This document shows, piece by piece, positions 34,845-44,106 of a stretch of DNA of 64,000 bases. The stretch covers positions 1-64,000 of the forward strand of contig NZ_NPDQ01000012.1 in NCBI RefSeq assembly GCF_002812125.1, given 5' to 3'. The notes below the pieces were generated by a model that did not search any database, had not been told where the DNA came from, and saw only the letters and a program-made list of their open reading frames with translations. Each line of letters opens with the position of its first letter. The first letter of the stretch is position 1. Origin of the DNA: Leptospira brenneri. Lineage in GTDB: Bacteria; Spirochaetota; Leptospiria; Leptospirales; Leptospiraceae. Made by a program: the position numbers and the translations under genes.

Positions 34845-37800
34845 TTGCCGATACATTATCACGCTGGTCTTCATTTACAAGATATCACCACCGAACTTGG
34901 AAAACAAATTAAGGAGAATCAAAAAGAGAATCCTCTCAAACGTCCGTTGGTGGTAGTGCCTAATCAAAACCTGATCCCGTGGTTGCGACTAAATTTACCT
35001 AAATTTGATGAATCAAACTTATCTTTAAATATTGAATTTACTTTTTTAGAAAAAGCGATTTTAAAAATTATATTTCAATATTTGAATATACCTGCTTACG
35101 AAGAAAAAACTGCGTTGTACCAATATGAAAGTTTAAAAAAAGATTGTTTTGCTCTACTCTATCGAAATCAAAAAGAAATTTTGAATGATTTTCCAGAGAT
35201 CGAAACCTACTTAAAAGAAATTCCAAAATTATACTATCTTTCAGATATCCTCACAAAATATTTTAAAGATTACGAACTAAATCGAGAGGAATGGATTAAA
35301 GATTGGCTTGGCCTCGAGGCAAAACCAATTCCGAATGAATTAAAAAAAGACCCTTACTTTGCACTTGAAAAACAAATTTATACGGAGATTTTCAAAGACA
35401 GTTCAAAACCAAAGAATTTATTCCGTTATTTAGAAGAAGGAAAAAAATTATCACTCAGTGGCGATTTACATTTGTTTTGTTTATCAAATCTATCGGGAAC
35501 CTATATCGATTTTCTAAAAGAAACAACATCAGGCCCTGACTCCAAACTGAATGTACATATTTATCAATTTCATAATGGGAAAATCATTGGAAAAAATTCA
35601 GAAAAAAACAAAAACCATCTTTCGAAATTTTCTAAACCACAATCCTATCTAGCAAAAGAATTTGCAAAAGGTGAGTATACCAAACAAAAATCTAAGTTTG
35701 TTAGTGGAGGTATGTTGTCCAAACTAAAAGCACAATTACTCGAAGAATCAACAAAACCAGAAAATTATTTGGAAGATCAAACAGTCAGAGTTTGGAATGC
35801 GCCTTCCGTATACCGTGAACTTGAATCCATAGCTCATGACATACTAAACAAAATAAGTTTAAGCAAAGGCAAACTCAATTTACTTGATTTTGCAATCCTT
35901 GTTCCGGATATGAACGAATATCGTTCTTCCATTGAATGGGTGTTTGATGGCGGAATTTATGCTTCACAGAAAGAAGGGACTTTACCCAAATTATTAAAAC
36001 TACCCTACTCCATTACAGATTTAGCCGCCAAAGATACTTCAAAACTTTATTCCGCATTATCCACTTTGTTTCGATGTATCGTAAATAATAGGTTTGAAAA
36101 GGATGATATCCATACTTTATTCAAAAATCCACTCTTAACGGGACTTGGTGGAGACGAAGATGAGCCTTCTTCCCTGAAAGTTTTGGATCTAATTGATTCT
36201 TTAGGTTCAATTTACGAAGAAGGAAACCAATACAATCCATATACAATTTCCTTTGGACTGAAACGTGCAGTGGTGTCGATGGTTCTAGACGAAAAAACTG
36301 CTTGGGAAGAAGCAGAAGTTGTTACAAAAGAAATATCTTCCGACAAAACAATCATTCAATTTGTAGAAATTTGGAATCGCATCAAAAAAATACAATGGGA
36401 TTTAAAAGAAAGTATTTTAAAATATTCTAATGAAGAACGTTATTTAATTTTTGAAACTCTTTTTCAAGAATTGTTCCTCTTTGAAGGTGATTTAGAAAAC
36501 GAACGGAATTATTTCAACGAATGGTTACGATCCATACAATCTTGGTGTCATACTGACTGGAAAAGTCCGAAAGACTTTTTGGAAATGCTGTTGATGATTA
36601 CAGAGGAAGTTTTTTCTAACATACCAATGCAGAAAGGGAACTACTTAACCGAAGGGATCACGATCTCTCTTTTACAACCCATGCGACCCATTCCTTTTTT
36701 ACATATATACATTGCAGGACTAGGAGAAGGAAAATTTCCAGGTTCGGTTGATCGATCAAGGTTTAATTTACGTAGATTTGATTCCAAACCTTGGGATCTC
36801 AGTAGAAGAGAAATCCAAGAATCCCTTTTCTGGGAATCAATCCTTTCTGCAGAAGAAAGTATTACATTTTCCTATGTAGGGAAAAATACACTGGAAGACA
36901 AAGAATTCGAACCATGTTCAACTCTATTTGAAGTGATGACCACAATGGATATAAAAAAAGCCGTTGAATTGCCGCTAACATCCTATAGTCGGTTCTACGA
37001 CGAAACACAATTCCCATCTTTTGACTATGTCCGCAATATTAAAACCTATAGAGAATCAAGTGAAGCACCAGACAGTCCAGACTTTACAAATCCAGATTTA
37101 CTGACAGAATCAGAAGTTGTTAGAAAACAGACCAATATCATTTCAGTCCAACAGTTATCCAATGGATTGAAAAATCCGATCCTAAGTTCTCTTTCAGAAA
37201 ATCTTGGAAAAGTTTGGGAGGAAGACGAAGAGTCAGCAGAGGAACCTTTCCGACTGAATGCTTTAGAAATTTTTACGGTTAAAAAAACTTTTATCCCTAT
37301 CTTTACAGAATCATTGGTGACTGAAAAAGGTTGGACTTGGGACGCGGATCGGATCCGAAAACATTTAGAAGATTACACTTTTAAAAAGGAAAAAGAAAGC
37401 GAATTTCCTTATGGAGCCTTTCATATTGTATCTTCCAAAGTTTTATTAGAAGAGTTAGAAACCATTTCCGAAAGATTTCGTTTTTTTAAAGAATCTATCT
37501 TTGATCAAAATGATGGTTCCGTTTATTTAAAAGCTGTCTCCATGGGTGATACAGGTCTACGAGAATGTAAAAAAATCGAACCATTCCAGATAACAGATGT
37601 TGATTCTATCAATGGTGAATGGGAAAATCTAATCGAAAGAGATGGAACTTTTTATTGGTTTTATACAGGTAGTTTGTATGAGAAACCCAAACAACCAAAT
37701 GATTACCTAAAGGATTATTTAGGTAAAATGGCTCTGATCTTCATTACTGCTTGTTTATTTCAAAGTATAGGGAAAAAACTTGTGGTGATCCCAACAAACT

Positions 37801-38150
37801 CGAAAGATTTCAAAACGGAAGACTTCCTTGATTTTTCGAATCTTTCTGAATCAGAAAGTAGATCTTATTTAAGTTCCGTATACAAACTAGTTACAGAAGA
37901 AAACCCCCGATACATCCCAAATGCTGGTTTGAATATATTCTTTTCTAAAAATTCATTCGAAGAATTGGAAAAAAATCCAGAAACCATTGATCCCATGTGG
38001 AATGAACTTCTTTTGGAAGAATCGGAAACCATTTTACATTTTGAAAATAAACTAATGAAACTATCTCCACATACCAAAACATTACTAGAACAGTTTTCTC
38101 CTCATTCGGTATGGAATGTGTTTCTGCCGCTTCTAAAAAAAGGATTCTAA
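34845..38150 (+). CDS. recC: Exodeoxyribonuclease V gamma subunit RecC
   Basis: RecC is the non-catalytic subunit of RecBCD that splits the DNA strands and recognises Chi. The 1101 residues are close to the 1122 of E. coli. The N-terminus follows the family (IHYHAGLHLQDITTEL, LVVVPNQNLIPWLRLNLPKF, IEFTFLEKAI), and the middle has GITISLLQPMRPIPFLHIYIAGLGEGKFPG, a well-conserved degenerate helicase motif. The start is TTG at 34845, the only plausible one for this N-terminus, with GGGA upstream. The stop is 3 bp before recB. Chi in Leptospira is not known to me. Confidence 0.94.
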   Translation: MPIHYHAGLHLQDITTELGKQIKENQKENPLKRPLVVVPNQNLIPWLRLNLPKFDESNLSLNIEFTFLEKAILKIIFQYLNIPAYEEKTALYQYESLKKDCFALLYRNQKEILNDFPEIETYLKEIPKLYYLSDILTKYFKDYELNREEWIKDWLGLEAKPIPNELKKDPYFALEKQIYTEIFKDSSKPKNLFRYLEEGKKLSLSGDLHLFCLSNLSGTYIDFLKETTSGPDSKLNVHIYQFHNGKIIGKNSEKNKNHLSKFSKPQSYLAKEFAKGEYTKQKSKFVSGGMLSKLKAQLLEESTKPENYLEDQTVRVWNAPSVYRELESIAHDILNKISLSKGKLNLLDFAILVPDMNEYRSSIEWVFDGGIYASQKEGTLPKLLKLPYSITDLAAKDTSKLYSALSTLFRCIVNNRFEKDDIHTLFKNPLLTGLGGDEDEPSSLKVLDLIDSLGSIYEEGNQYNPYTISFGLKRAVVSMVLDEKTAWEEAEVVTKEISSDKTIIQFVEIWNRIKKIQWDLKESILKYSNEERYLIFETLFQELFLFEGDLENERNYFNEWLRSIQSWCHTDWKSPKDFLEMLLMITEEVFSNIPMQKGNYLTEGITISLLQPMRPIPFLHIYIAGLGEGKFPGSVDRSRFNLRRFDSKPWDLSRREIQESLFWESILSAEESITFSYVGKNTLEDKEFEPCSTLFEVMTTMDIKKAVELPLTSYSRFYDETQFPSFDYVRNIKTYRESSEAPDSPDFTNPDLLTESEVVRKQTNIISVQQLSNGLKNPILSSLSENLGKVWEEDEESAEEPFRLNALEIFTVKKTFIPIFTESLVTEKGWTWDADRIRKHLEDYTFKKEKESEFPYGAFHIVSSKVLLEELETISERFRFFKESIFDQNDGSVYLKAVSMGDTGLRECKKIEPFQITDVDSINGEWENLIERDGTFYWFYTGSLYEKPKQPNDYLKDYLGKMALIFITACLFQSIGKKLVVIPTNSKDFKTEDFLDFSNLSESESRSYLSSVYKLVTEENPRYIPNAGLNIFFSKNSFEELEKNPETIDPMWNELLLEESETILHFENKLMKLSPHTKTLLEQFSPHSVWNVFLPLLKKGF

Positions 38151-38153
38151 ACT

Positions 38154-41100
38154 ATGGATCATCCCCTACTCCAGAAACCTAAATTCATTGAAGCTTCTGC
38201 CGGAACAGGAAAAACACACCTAATCATGCAAATGTTAGGTGAAATCATGCAATATGATGTAGATCATAACATTTCTGAAAATCGAATTTTAAATACACTC
38301 ATCCTCACTTTCACAGAAAAGGCTGCAGGCGAACTCAAGGCGAGACTTAAATCCAAAATTTTAGAACTATCTGATGAGGGGAAAAAACCTGAATTCTATC
38401 GTTATCTAAGAGACTTAGACCAAGTGACCATTTCCACCATCCATGGTTTTTGTAATATGGTTTTAAAAGAATATCCGATAGAAACACAAAACAATCCCAA
38501 TTTTCAACTAACAAACACAGATGAAATTGTTAAAAATAGTTTTTACCAATTAAAGCGAAACCACTGGGATGGGAAAAATTCAGAGGAACTTGCGGAATCA
38601 TTAATTGAATCAAAAGCCTTAGAAAACGAATCGAATATTACTTTTGCAGTTTCAAAACTTCTTTCTGATACAAAAAACTACTACTTCCCCAAAAATTTGA
38701 CCATCGAAGGAATCATTTCTTCTCCAAAAATTGAAATCATTCTCCCTAATTTAAAACAAATCATCCTCACATTAGAGGGAAAAGTCGGACAATCAATTCT
38801 AGGCCAAGGAGACAAAAGGACCTCGCAGAAATGGTTAGAGGCTTGGTCATCTTTAAACCAATTCATCTTGGCCATAAGTGCCAAAGATAACAAACAACTC
38901 AAATCTGAGTTACTCAGAATTAAAAATTTCAAAAGGACCTCGGAAGGTGCAAATTACCAAGGGTTCTCCTATTTATTATTAACTGGAAAAACTATTGTCA
39001 AAAATTTAAACAAAGAAGCAGTAGAACTCCAATCTTCCATAACTAATTTGGTCACTTTACTTGAAGAAACTTTCCCTATAGAGGAAATTGATTTAGACGG
39101 AAAATGGTTTTTACAAGAAACGGTTTTTCGGTTAGTAGAAAAATCAAAATCGCAGTTAAATACAAATGATACACTGACTTATGATCAGATGATTCTCAAA
39201 GTTTATGAAGCAGTTGTGACTTCTCCTAATACTTCATTAATCACATCCCTTAAAGAACGATATCAAGTTTGTATTTTGGATGAATTTCAAGATACAGACA
39301 AAAACCAATACCAAATTTTTCGTTCTCTTTTTGTGGATCCTAATGACCAAACTCGAATGTTGTTTTGTATTGGAGACCCAAAACAAAGTATCTACGGCTT
39401 TAGAGGAGCAGATATTGGAATTTATCTGGAAGCTGAAAAAGACTTTCCAAACTCGAAAGCAACTTTATCAACAAATTATCGATCCACCAAAGAAATTATA
39501 GAAGCTCTGAATCTCCTTTTCCATGACGAAAGCAAAGAACTTGGAGAAACTAGTTTTTTCCCAATCGAAGAACCGGGTTCAAAGAAAGAAAACTATCAGT
39601 ACCATCCGGTTGATTATCCAAAGAGTTCTGAAATTAAATATCAGTATACAGATCCAAATGAATTTGGAATTCATATCATCCAATACCCAGATAAATTCCA
39701 GAATGTTAGCCGAGCGCGGATCCAATGGGCAGAATCTATAAAAGATGAAATCCTATCTTTTAAACAAAAGAAACAATCCTTAGTTTTTCTTAAAAAAGAC
39801 AACCCTAACCATCAAGAAGTAAGGCTTAAAGATATAGCTGTGTTATGTGGTAGCAAAAACGAAACTGAACTTGTTGAAAAGGTTTTATCAAAGGCAGGAA
39901 TCCCATGTTCCATATACAAACAAAGGGGTGTCTTTCAATCGAAAGAAGCAGATCAAATTGAGAACTTACTAGAATGTCTCATTGATTCCAATAGCTCTCG
40001 TTCCTACAAAAGAATTCTCTTTTCTGAACTATTCAGTGTTCGGGCGGAAAATCTATCCAAATACAATGAACATTCTATAGATTCATACGAAAAATCTTTA
40101 ATCGATGTTTGGCTAAAACTAATTCGAGACAATCGGTATGCAGCGTTTTTTCGTTCTGTGATGGACGAAACAAAAATACTTTGGAACCATGAAACTAAAA
40201 ACCTAGAATGGGAACGAAAACGAACCAATTACCGACAAATTTTTCAAAGATTACTTGAATTTCAAATCAGAACTAATGCAAGTCTTTCGGAGTTACTGGA
40301 TGAACTACGAGAGCTTAAACAGAAAAAAACTTCCCCGGAGGAAGAACCACTCTTTGACCGTGAAACAGAAGATGATGCAGTTCAGATTCTAACCATCCAT
40401 GCCTCCAAAGGGTTGGAATGGCCCATCATATTTTTATACTATTTTGGAACCAGACCTCAAAGTTTAAACAACTACGAATACCCTACTCTCATTAAAGAAA
40501 ACGGAAAAACAGAAAGAAAGTGGATTCTAAATCTCTGGGACTCTAAAGTCGGAAAACAAATTGAGTTCAATCATTTTATCAATGAACAAAAACGCCTGTT
40601 ATATGTTGCCCTCACAAGACCAAATTTAAGATTATATTTGCCAAAACTATCCTGGGGAACAGATTTTACAAAAAAAACAGGGTATGGCAGTACTTTATTT
40701 CAAGAACTGGAAAGAATTCAAGAACTTGTTCTCTCTCGCAAAAACATAGACAGGCTTTTTTTATTCCGGAACGAAATGAATCCCGAGTCATTCGATCCGA
40801 TTAGCGATACAAAAAAAACAAATCCATTAACTAAAGAGAAACAGAACCTTATTTTTCTTCCCACAGAAATCAAAGCAGGTAGAATCTTATTACAACATAG
40901 TTATACAAGTTTACAAACTTCTCAAAACGCTTTGATAAAAACCCAAGAGGACTCACAAAAAGAAATAGAAGAACTTTTGGAGCAAGAATCCATTAAAGTC
41001 AAAACCGATTTACCTTCCAACTCAAAAGTTGGAAATTTTCTTCATCGCATTCTAGAGTTATGTGATTTTTCGATATTTGAACTTCCCATTGAATCAATAC

Positions 41101-41765
41101 AAAAACATCCATCGTGGCTTTGGGCATTTTCTGAGTCCATGCGGCAGTATCCCATCAAACTTCCATTTGACGCAGCGGATAGTTTAGACTTAGTTGTAGC
41201 GAAAGTTTTAAAACGAGCCATGATGGCAGAAATCACACTGGCTGATGGGGAAACTTTTTCCTTAAACAAATTGAAACCAGAAGAAAGATCCTCGGAATTA
41301 AAATTTCATCTCTATGTCCAAAAGATGTTAGAAGGACTTACAACAAATTTAACACCAGGATTTGAAAACTATCTCAAAGGTGCCATCGATTTGGTTTTCT
41401 GTAAAAATGGTAAATACTATATTGTGGATTATAAATCAAATCTTTTGCCGAATGAAGTTTATGATACAAAAGCAGTCACTACAGCAGTGGTTGAAAAAGG
41501 GTACCTAATTCAAAAGTCAGTTTATGCTCTCATTCTTTATGACTATCTTTCCTCACTTTATGGTAAAGAACTGGCTTTGGAACGTTTCGGTGGTGTTTAT
41601 TATCTTTTTCTACGTGGGATGGGTATAGAAAAAAATTCCGGGATCTACTCTGATCTAAAAACATCGAAAGACCAATGGACGTCCGAAACATTTACGGCAA
41701 TCAGGGCAGAGATTTTATCATATATCCAAGATGCTGCTTTTAGTTTGGAGAAATTATATTCATGA
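38154..41765 (+). CDS. recB: Exodeoxyribonuclease V beta subunit RecB
   Basis: RecB is the 3'-5' helicase and nuclease of the RecBCD complex. Its 1203 residues compare with 1180 in E. coli. Motifs visible are Walker A ASAGTGKTH near residue 16, TLTFTEKAAGELKARL, Walker B ILDEFQDTD near 373, GDPKQSIYGFRGAD, TIHASKGLEWP near 745 and LLYVALTR. The C-terminal nuclease domain keeps AIDLVF (near 1078) and VDYKSN (near 1090), so both activities should be intact. It overlaps recD as ATGA, giving one recC-recB-recD operon. Confidence 0.96.
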   Translation: MDHPLLQKPKFIEASAGTGKTHLIMQMLGEIMQYDVDHNISENRILNTLILTFTEKAAGELKARLKSKILELSDEGKKPEFYRYLRDLDQVTISTIHGFCNMVLKEYPIETQNNPNFQLTNTDEIVKNSFYQLKRNHWDGKNSEELAESLIESKALENESNITFAVSKLLSDTKNYYFPKNLTIEGIISSPKIEIILPNLKQIILTLEGKVGQSILGQGDKRTSQKWLEAWSSLNQFILAISAKDNKQLKSELLRIKNFKRTSEGANYQGFSYLLLTGKTIVKNLNKEAVELQSSITNLVTLLEETFPIEEIDLDGKWFLQETVFRLVEKSKSQLNTNDTLTYDQMILKVYEAVVTSPNTSLITSLKERYQVCILDEFQDTDKNQYQIFRSLFVDPNDQTRMLFCIGDPKQSIYGFRGADIGIYLEAEKDFPNSKATLSTNYRSTKEIIEALNLLFHDESKELGETSFFPIEEPGSKKENYQYHPVDYPKSSEIKYQYTDPNEFGIHIIQYPDKFQNVSRARIQWAESIKDEILSFKQKKQSLVFLKKDNPNHQEVRLKDIAVLCGSKNETELVEKVLSKAGIPCSIYKQRGVFQSKEADQIENLLECLIDSNSSRSYKRILFSELFSVRAENLSKYNEHSIDSYEKSLIDVWLKLIRDNRYAAFFRSVMDETKILWNHETKNLEWERKRTNYRQIFQRLLEFQIRTNASLSELLDELRELKQKKTSPEEEPLFDRETEDDAVQILTIHASKGLEWPIIFLYYFGTRPQSLNNYEYPTLIKENGKTERKWILNLWDSKVGKQIEFNHFINEQKRLLYVALTRPNLRLYLPKLSWGTDFTKKTGYGSTLFQELERIQELVLSRKNIDRLFLFRNEMNPESFDPISDTKKTNPLTKEKQNLIFLPTEIKAGRILLQHSYTSLQTSQNALIKTQEDSQKEIEELLEQESIKVKTDLPSNSKVGNFLHRILELCDFSIFELPIESIQKHPSWLWAFSESMRQYPIKLPFDAADSLDLVVAKVLKRAMMAEITLADGETFSLNKLKPEERSSELKFHLYVQKMLEGLTTNLTPGFENYLKGAIDLVFCKNGKYYIVDYKSNLLPNEVYDTKAVTTAVVEKGYLIQKSVYALILYDYLSSLYGKELALERFGGVYYLFLRGMGIEKNSGIYSDLKTSKDQWTSETFTAIRAEILSYIQDAAFSLEKLYS

Positions 41766-43558
41766 AACAAACAGAACCATCTTATTTAGAAATCGCAAAA
41801 GAAATTCTTAAACACTTTCCCAAGATTTCAAAAACCGAAGAAGAGTTAATCGCAAAACTAATTGAAGTCAATCAAAACGGAGATCTTTATTTATCTTCCA
41901 TAGATTCACCTTCGATAGAAAATTTTAAAGATTCGTTTCCATTACACATAGAATCAACAGAAAACGAAAAAAGACTTTATTTCCAAAAAACGTATTCCGA
42001 AAAACTCCATTTTGAATCAAAAGTAAAAAGTTTACTAACAAATCGAAAGGACGGAAGTATATTAAACTCACAGGATATTCAAAAATTAGAATCCATCATT
42101 TCTACATTGGAATCCTCTTTTAAAAACCCCCTTGCCAAGGAACAAAAACAAGCTGTCATTGAATCCATCACCTCCTCCTTTCGAATCATTGCTGGAGGTC
42201 CTGGAACTGGCAAAACAACTGTTGTTTCATTCATACTCAAACTTCTCGATCAATTACAAAAACTACCAACTACAAATCGAATCGCACTTGTCGCACCAAC
42301 AGGGAGAGCTGCCCAAAGATTAACCGAATCTATCCAAAAGAATTTAAATTTCTTTCAAGATACGAAGGATCTAGCCTCTTCTTTAAGAGGACAAACCATC
42401 CACAACCTTCTAAAAATATTTCCAGACGAACCAAAAGCATATTTTGGAGAAAATCGTTATTTGCCATTTGATCTCATCATCATGGATGAAACTTCTATGG
42501 TTGATTTAACACTTATGAATTTGTTCTTGGATTCCATTGATGATAAAACCCACCTAATTCTATTAGGCGATCCAAACCAACTTCCCTCTGTGGGCCAAGG
42601 AGAAGTATTGGCAGATTTACTCACTGAGTTCAAAACCCAAGGAAAGTTTGTTTCAGAATTAAAAATAAACCACAGATCATCGATTTCTTCTGAGTTTAGC
42701 AAATTTGCAGAACTAGTTAAAAACTCCTTCGAACTAGAAAATGCCATCGTCCAATTCCCCAATCCAAAAATAGGGTTACTAAACGAATTAAAAACGGAAG
42801 CCGACTTTATCTGGTTGCAAAAGGAAGAACCAAGCCCTACTCTTCCACTCCCTTACAAAGACTGGAAAGGAGAAGATTTAATTCAGTATCTTTGGAAGGA
42901 TTTCTTTTTGCCTACGGCAAAAAAGGCAGCAGACTTTCATTGGAACCAAAAAGACTTAACAGATGGAAGCAACAAAAATTCTTTCGAAGATTTAATTTCT
43001 GAATATCGATGTTTAACCATTTTAAGAAATGGTTATTATGGAATTGAATCTATACAAACAAGGATTCTAAACCTAGCAAAAAAACAATTAACTTCACTAG
43101 GAACCAATCCTGATAGTATTGAATATAGGCACTTGGCAAAGTCTTTTTACTTTCAAGGAATGCCTATTATGATCAAAAGAAATGATCAAATCAGAAAACT
43201 ATTCAATGGAGACATTGGCCTAGTTTTAAAAATTGGTTCTGAACTCCGTGCCGTATTCCCAATTGAAAACAGATTGTATTCGTTTGCTTTAGATACTCTA
43301 CCCGAACATGAACCTGCTTTTTTTCTGACAATTCACAAAAGCCAAGGATCAGAATACAACACAATCCTATTGTATCTTCCTCCTCTACCGTCTTTAAATT
43401 CAGAAAATGCAAAGGAAGTTTCTCTCTTAAATCGCCGAATTTTATATACGGCAATCACGAGAGCCAAAAAAAAAGTAATCCTTATGGGTGATTACAATAC
43501 CTGGAAACTAGGTTTAGAAACATTCCGAAGACGAAAAACAGGATTTCGGTTATCTTAA
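41762..43558 (+). CDS. recD: Exodeoxyribonuclease V alpha subunit RecD
   Basis: RecD is the 5'-3' helicase subunit; 598 residues against 608 in E. coli. Motifs are Walker A AGGPGTGKTT near residue 145, VAPTGRAAQRLTESI, DETSMVDL near 241 and GDPNQLPSVGQGEVL. Near the C-terminus are LTIHKSQGSEYNTI and LYTAITRAKKKVIL. It is coupled to recB by ATGA. The 3' end overlaps the convergent deoxyribosyltransferase gene by 9 bp. Confidence 0.95.
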   Translation: MKQTEPSYLEIAKEILKHFPKISKTEEELIAKLIEVNQNGDLYLSSIDSPSIENFKDSFPLHIESTENEKRLYFQKTYSEKLHFESKVKSLLTNRKDGSILNSQDIQKLESIISTLESSFKNPLAKEQKQAVIESITSSFRIIAGGPGTGKTTVVSFILKLLDQLQKLPTTNRIALVAPTGRAAQRLTESIQKNLNFFQDTKDLASSLRGQTIHNLLKIFPDEPKAYFGENRYLPFDLIIMDETSMVDLTLMNLFLDSIDDKTHLILLGDPNQLPSVGQGEVLADLLTEFKTQGKFVSELKINHRSSISSEFSKFAELVKNSFELENAIVQFPNPKIGLLNELKTEADFIWLQKEEPSPTLPLPYKDWKGEDLIQYLWKDFFLPTAKKAADFHWNQKDLTDGSNKNSFEDLISEYRCLTILRNGYYGIESIQTRILNLAKKQLTSLGTNPDSIEYRHLAKSFYFQGMPIMIKRNDQIRKLFNGDIGLVLKIGSELRAVFPIENRLYSFALDTLPEHEPAFFLTIHKSQGSEYNTILLYLPPLPSLNSENAKEVSLLNRRILYTAITRAKKKVILMGDYNTWKLGLETFRRRKTGFRLS

Positions 43559-44062
43559 TTGTTTTAAAACAGATTCTAAATCTCCTAGAACCAAACTACC
43601 GCCAGAATTTAAAATCGAAAACTCCAACATTAAATTAATACTATTTCCAAAATCCTCGTTTAATAGATACCCATCTTCATCGATCGCATAACCAGAAACA
43701 TGCTGCTTTGTTAAAATTCGAGAAGAAACAATTTCAGGAAGAGTGCGTTTATCATTTACATAACCATAAACAAGTTTTCCTTTAGCGTAAGCATATCCAA
43801 TTTCAAAAGCCGTTCCATCATCAATACACGCACCTCGAAAAGGATTACAATTCGCTATGACAATATCACTCTGCTCAATCAGCTTCACGTTCTCTTGGAA
43901 TATTTTTTTTGCCTTTGAAAGCCCCTCTTCATCCATTACTTCTCCATCAAAAGGAGTAAAAGTCCGGTACCCGTAGGATTCACAAAGATTTTTAGCTTTT
44001 GAAAGAGTTTCCAAAGCATTTGGCAAAAAAACTTCGGGGCCCGCAAGATAGATGGTTTTCAT
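43550..44062 (-). CDS. Nucleoside 2-deoxyribosyltransferase
   Basis: A 170-residue enzyme exchanging the base on 2'-deoxyribonucleosides for salvage. Motifs are the N-terminal YLAGPEVFLPNA, the catalytic region around QSDIVIANCNPFRGACIDDGTAFEIGYAY (the Glu in AFEIGYA is the expected nucleophile), and the KLVYGYVND segment. Together with PpnP at 57 kb it points to nucleoside salvage encoded on this replicon. It is monocistronic and convergent with recD. Confidence 0.93.
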   Translation of the reverse strand: MKTIYLAGPEVFLPNALETLSKAKNLCESYGYRTFTPFDGEVMDEEGLSKAKKIFQENVKLIEQSDIVIANCNPFRGACIDDGTAFEIGYAYAKGKLVYGYVNDKRTLPEIVSSRILTKQHVSGYAIDEDGYLLNEDFGNSINLMLEFSILNSGGSLVLGDLESVLKQLR

Positions 44063-44106
44063 ACTTCAATTCTATCTGGAGCCACGAGAAAATATAAAGA
44101 AAATTT

